Assembly: GCA_964522165.1 (NCBI GenBank)
Contig: CAZFVV010000131.1
Span: 1 to 14,598 of the forward strand
DNA from: JABWBP01 sp964522165
Lineage (GTDB): Bacteria; Calditrichota; Calditrichia; RBG-13-44-9; J075
Length of the DNA: 14,598 bases
Reading direction: 5' to 3'
Notes under the pieces: model-generated
What the model was told of the DNA's origin: nothing
Databases searched by the model: none
The model's input: only the letters and a program-made list of their open reading frames with translations
Made by a program: the position numbers and the translations under genes
Shown here: positions 13,736 through 14,598 of the stretch, in pieces
Layout of the letters: every line of letters starts with the position of its first letter
How positions within the stretch are numbered: the stretch's first letter is position 1

Positions 13736-14512
13736 TTACCGGATGAGCATTAATTTCCGCCCCACGGTGATCTGGTTGGTATGAAGTTTCAATAAATAAA
13801 GGCCGCCGGGCAGTTGCGCCCCGCGCCGGCCGGTCGCGTTCCAGCTCGTTCGATACCTTCCCGCCGCCCGGTAGCCTTCAAAAAGGGTGTGAACCCTGCT
13901 CCCCCGGATATCGAATATGGAAATGGCCACCGGCTGGCCCCGGGAAAGGGAATATTCGATGAAAGCAACCGAATTAAAGGGGTTGGGATAGACGGAAAGC
14001 TGCGCTTCTGCGGGCCGGTTTTCGCCGGAAAATTCCCCGCCCAGGCCGGTCACGCCGACCTGCACCGCCCCGCCGAGCGCGGTTACGGGTATGGAATTAT
14101 TCTGCACGTTCCGCAAATCATACTGCTCGAACAGCAGCGCCCCGGCGCCGTTTGCGTTAGCGCGGAAGGTGAGGGTGAACAAAATTCCCGTCCCGCTCAC
14201 GCTGCCGCTGCCTAAAATCGCCTGGTCCACCTGCACGATGCCGGTCGCGTTCGAGATCACCGGAAAATAAAAAGTGCCCGCGCCCAGGAAGGCGCCCGGC
14301 TCGGTAAAAAGGCATTCGATATATGAAGAGGGAAAGCTGACAAAAATGCTGTACCCGTGGAGATCCACAACCTCGGCGACGTGGATTTCCACCGTAAAAA
14401 TCTCCGGCGGCGACACCACGGTCGATTCGGGAGAAAAATAGAGCGTGGCCTGCTGCGCGGAAACCGCCGCTGCCAACAAAAAACTCCCCCAAATTATTTT
14501 CAAATATCCCAT
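13736..14512 (-). CDS. Secreted cohesin-like protein with T9SS C-terminal sorting domain, short form
   Basis: Exported protein of 258 aa with the same plan as its downstream neighbour but without the middle modules. Signal peptide about 1-20 (MGYLKIIWGSFLLAAAVSAQ). Cohesin-like domain about 22-152 (PEIFTVEIHVAEVVDLHGYS, then GTGILFTLTFRANANG). Sorting domain about 170-258 with VYPNPFNSVAFIEY and closing GGLYLLKLHTN and KLMLIR. Both proteins share the LHGYS segment and the motif GSVSG/GGVSG before the strand GILFTLTF/GLAFTAYF, so they are probably related by duplication of the cohesin part. The Shine-Dalgarno is weak (GAGTGG). It is the first gene of the minus-strand pair; I see no convincing promoter in the 86 bases upstream. 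Confidence 0.87.
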   Translation of the reverse strand: MGYLKIIWGSFLLAAAVSAQQATLYFSPESTVVSPPEIFTVEIHVAEVVDLHGYSIFVSFPSSYIECLFTEPGAFLGAGTFYFPVISNATGIVQVDQAILGSGSVSGTGILFTLTFRANANGAGALLFEQYDLRNVQNNSIPVTALGGAVQVGVTGLGGEFSGENRPAEAQLSVYPNPFNSVAFIEYSLSRGQPVAISIFDIRGSRVHTLFEGYRAAGRYRTSWNATGRRGAQLPGGLYLLKLHTNQITVGRKLMLIR

Positions 14513-14598
14513 AATTCCACTCTCAAGACCGGTTTTGAACGGGTTGTAGAGTAGGCCGCTGGTGCGACCTCACGATCTACCCAGCAGCCCCTCATCAA

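Overview
The window reads as a chromosome segment from an uncultured-type bacterium of the Fibrobacteres-Chlorobi-Bacteroidetes (FCB) group, perhaps near KSB1, Calditrichota or Ignavibacteria. The evidence is two secreted proteins ending in type IX secretion (T9SS) sorting domains with the YPNPFN motif, anaerobic ferredoxin metabolism, and many short dispersed palindromic repeats. The assignment is inference from gene content; no rRNA or other marker gene is present.

Plus strand, 1-11639: an energy-conservation region. It starts inside a very large single-chain pyruvate/2-oxoacid:ferredoxin oxidoreductase (N-terminal part outside the window) that carries its own C-terminal ferredoxin-like domain on an Ala/Pro linker. 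After a 1.4 kb repeat-rich gap holding a RAYT/IS200-like transposase element comes an Rnf-type cluster in the order rnfC, (GxxExxY gene), rnfD, rnfG, rnfE, rnfA. In the place where rnfB normally sits is a plant-type ferredoxin-NAD(P)H reductase. Taken together, the 2-oxoacid oxidoreductase would reduce ferredoxin, the membrane complex would couple ferredoxin/NADH electron transfer to ion pumping, and the reductase would link the same pool to NAD(P)H. The missing RnfB is the most interesting point; it may be encoded elsewhere.

Nearly every junction in this cluster is packed with a different family of short inverted repeats, several starting directly at, or supplying, the stop codon of the gene before. 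One such repeat pair brackets the unrelated GxxExxY gene lying between rnfC and rnfD. Between 11640 and 12141 there is no gene, but a multi-hairpin palindrome built on the same plan as the ends of the transposase element, and a strong bidirectional terminator.

Minus strand, 14512-12142: two adjacent genes for exported proteins, each with a signal peptide, a cohesin-like domain and a C-terminal T9SS sorting domain. They form a probable operon converging on the Rnf cluster, with the terminator at 12073-12106 serving both sides.
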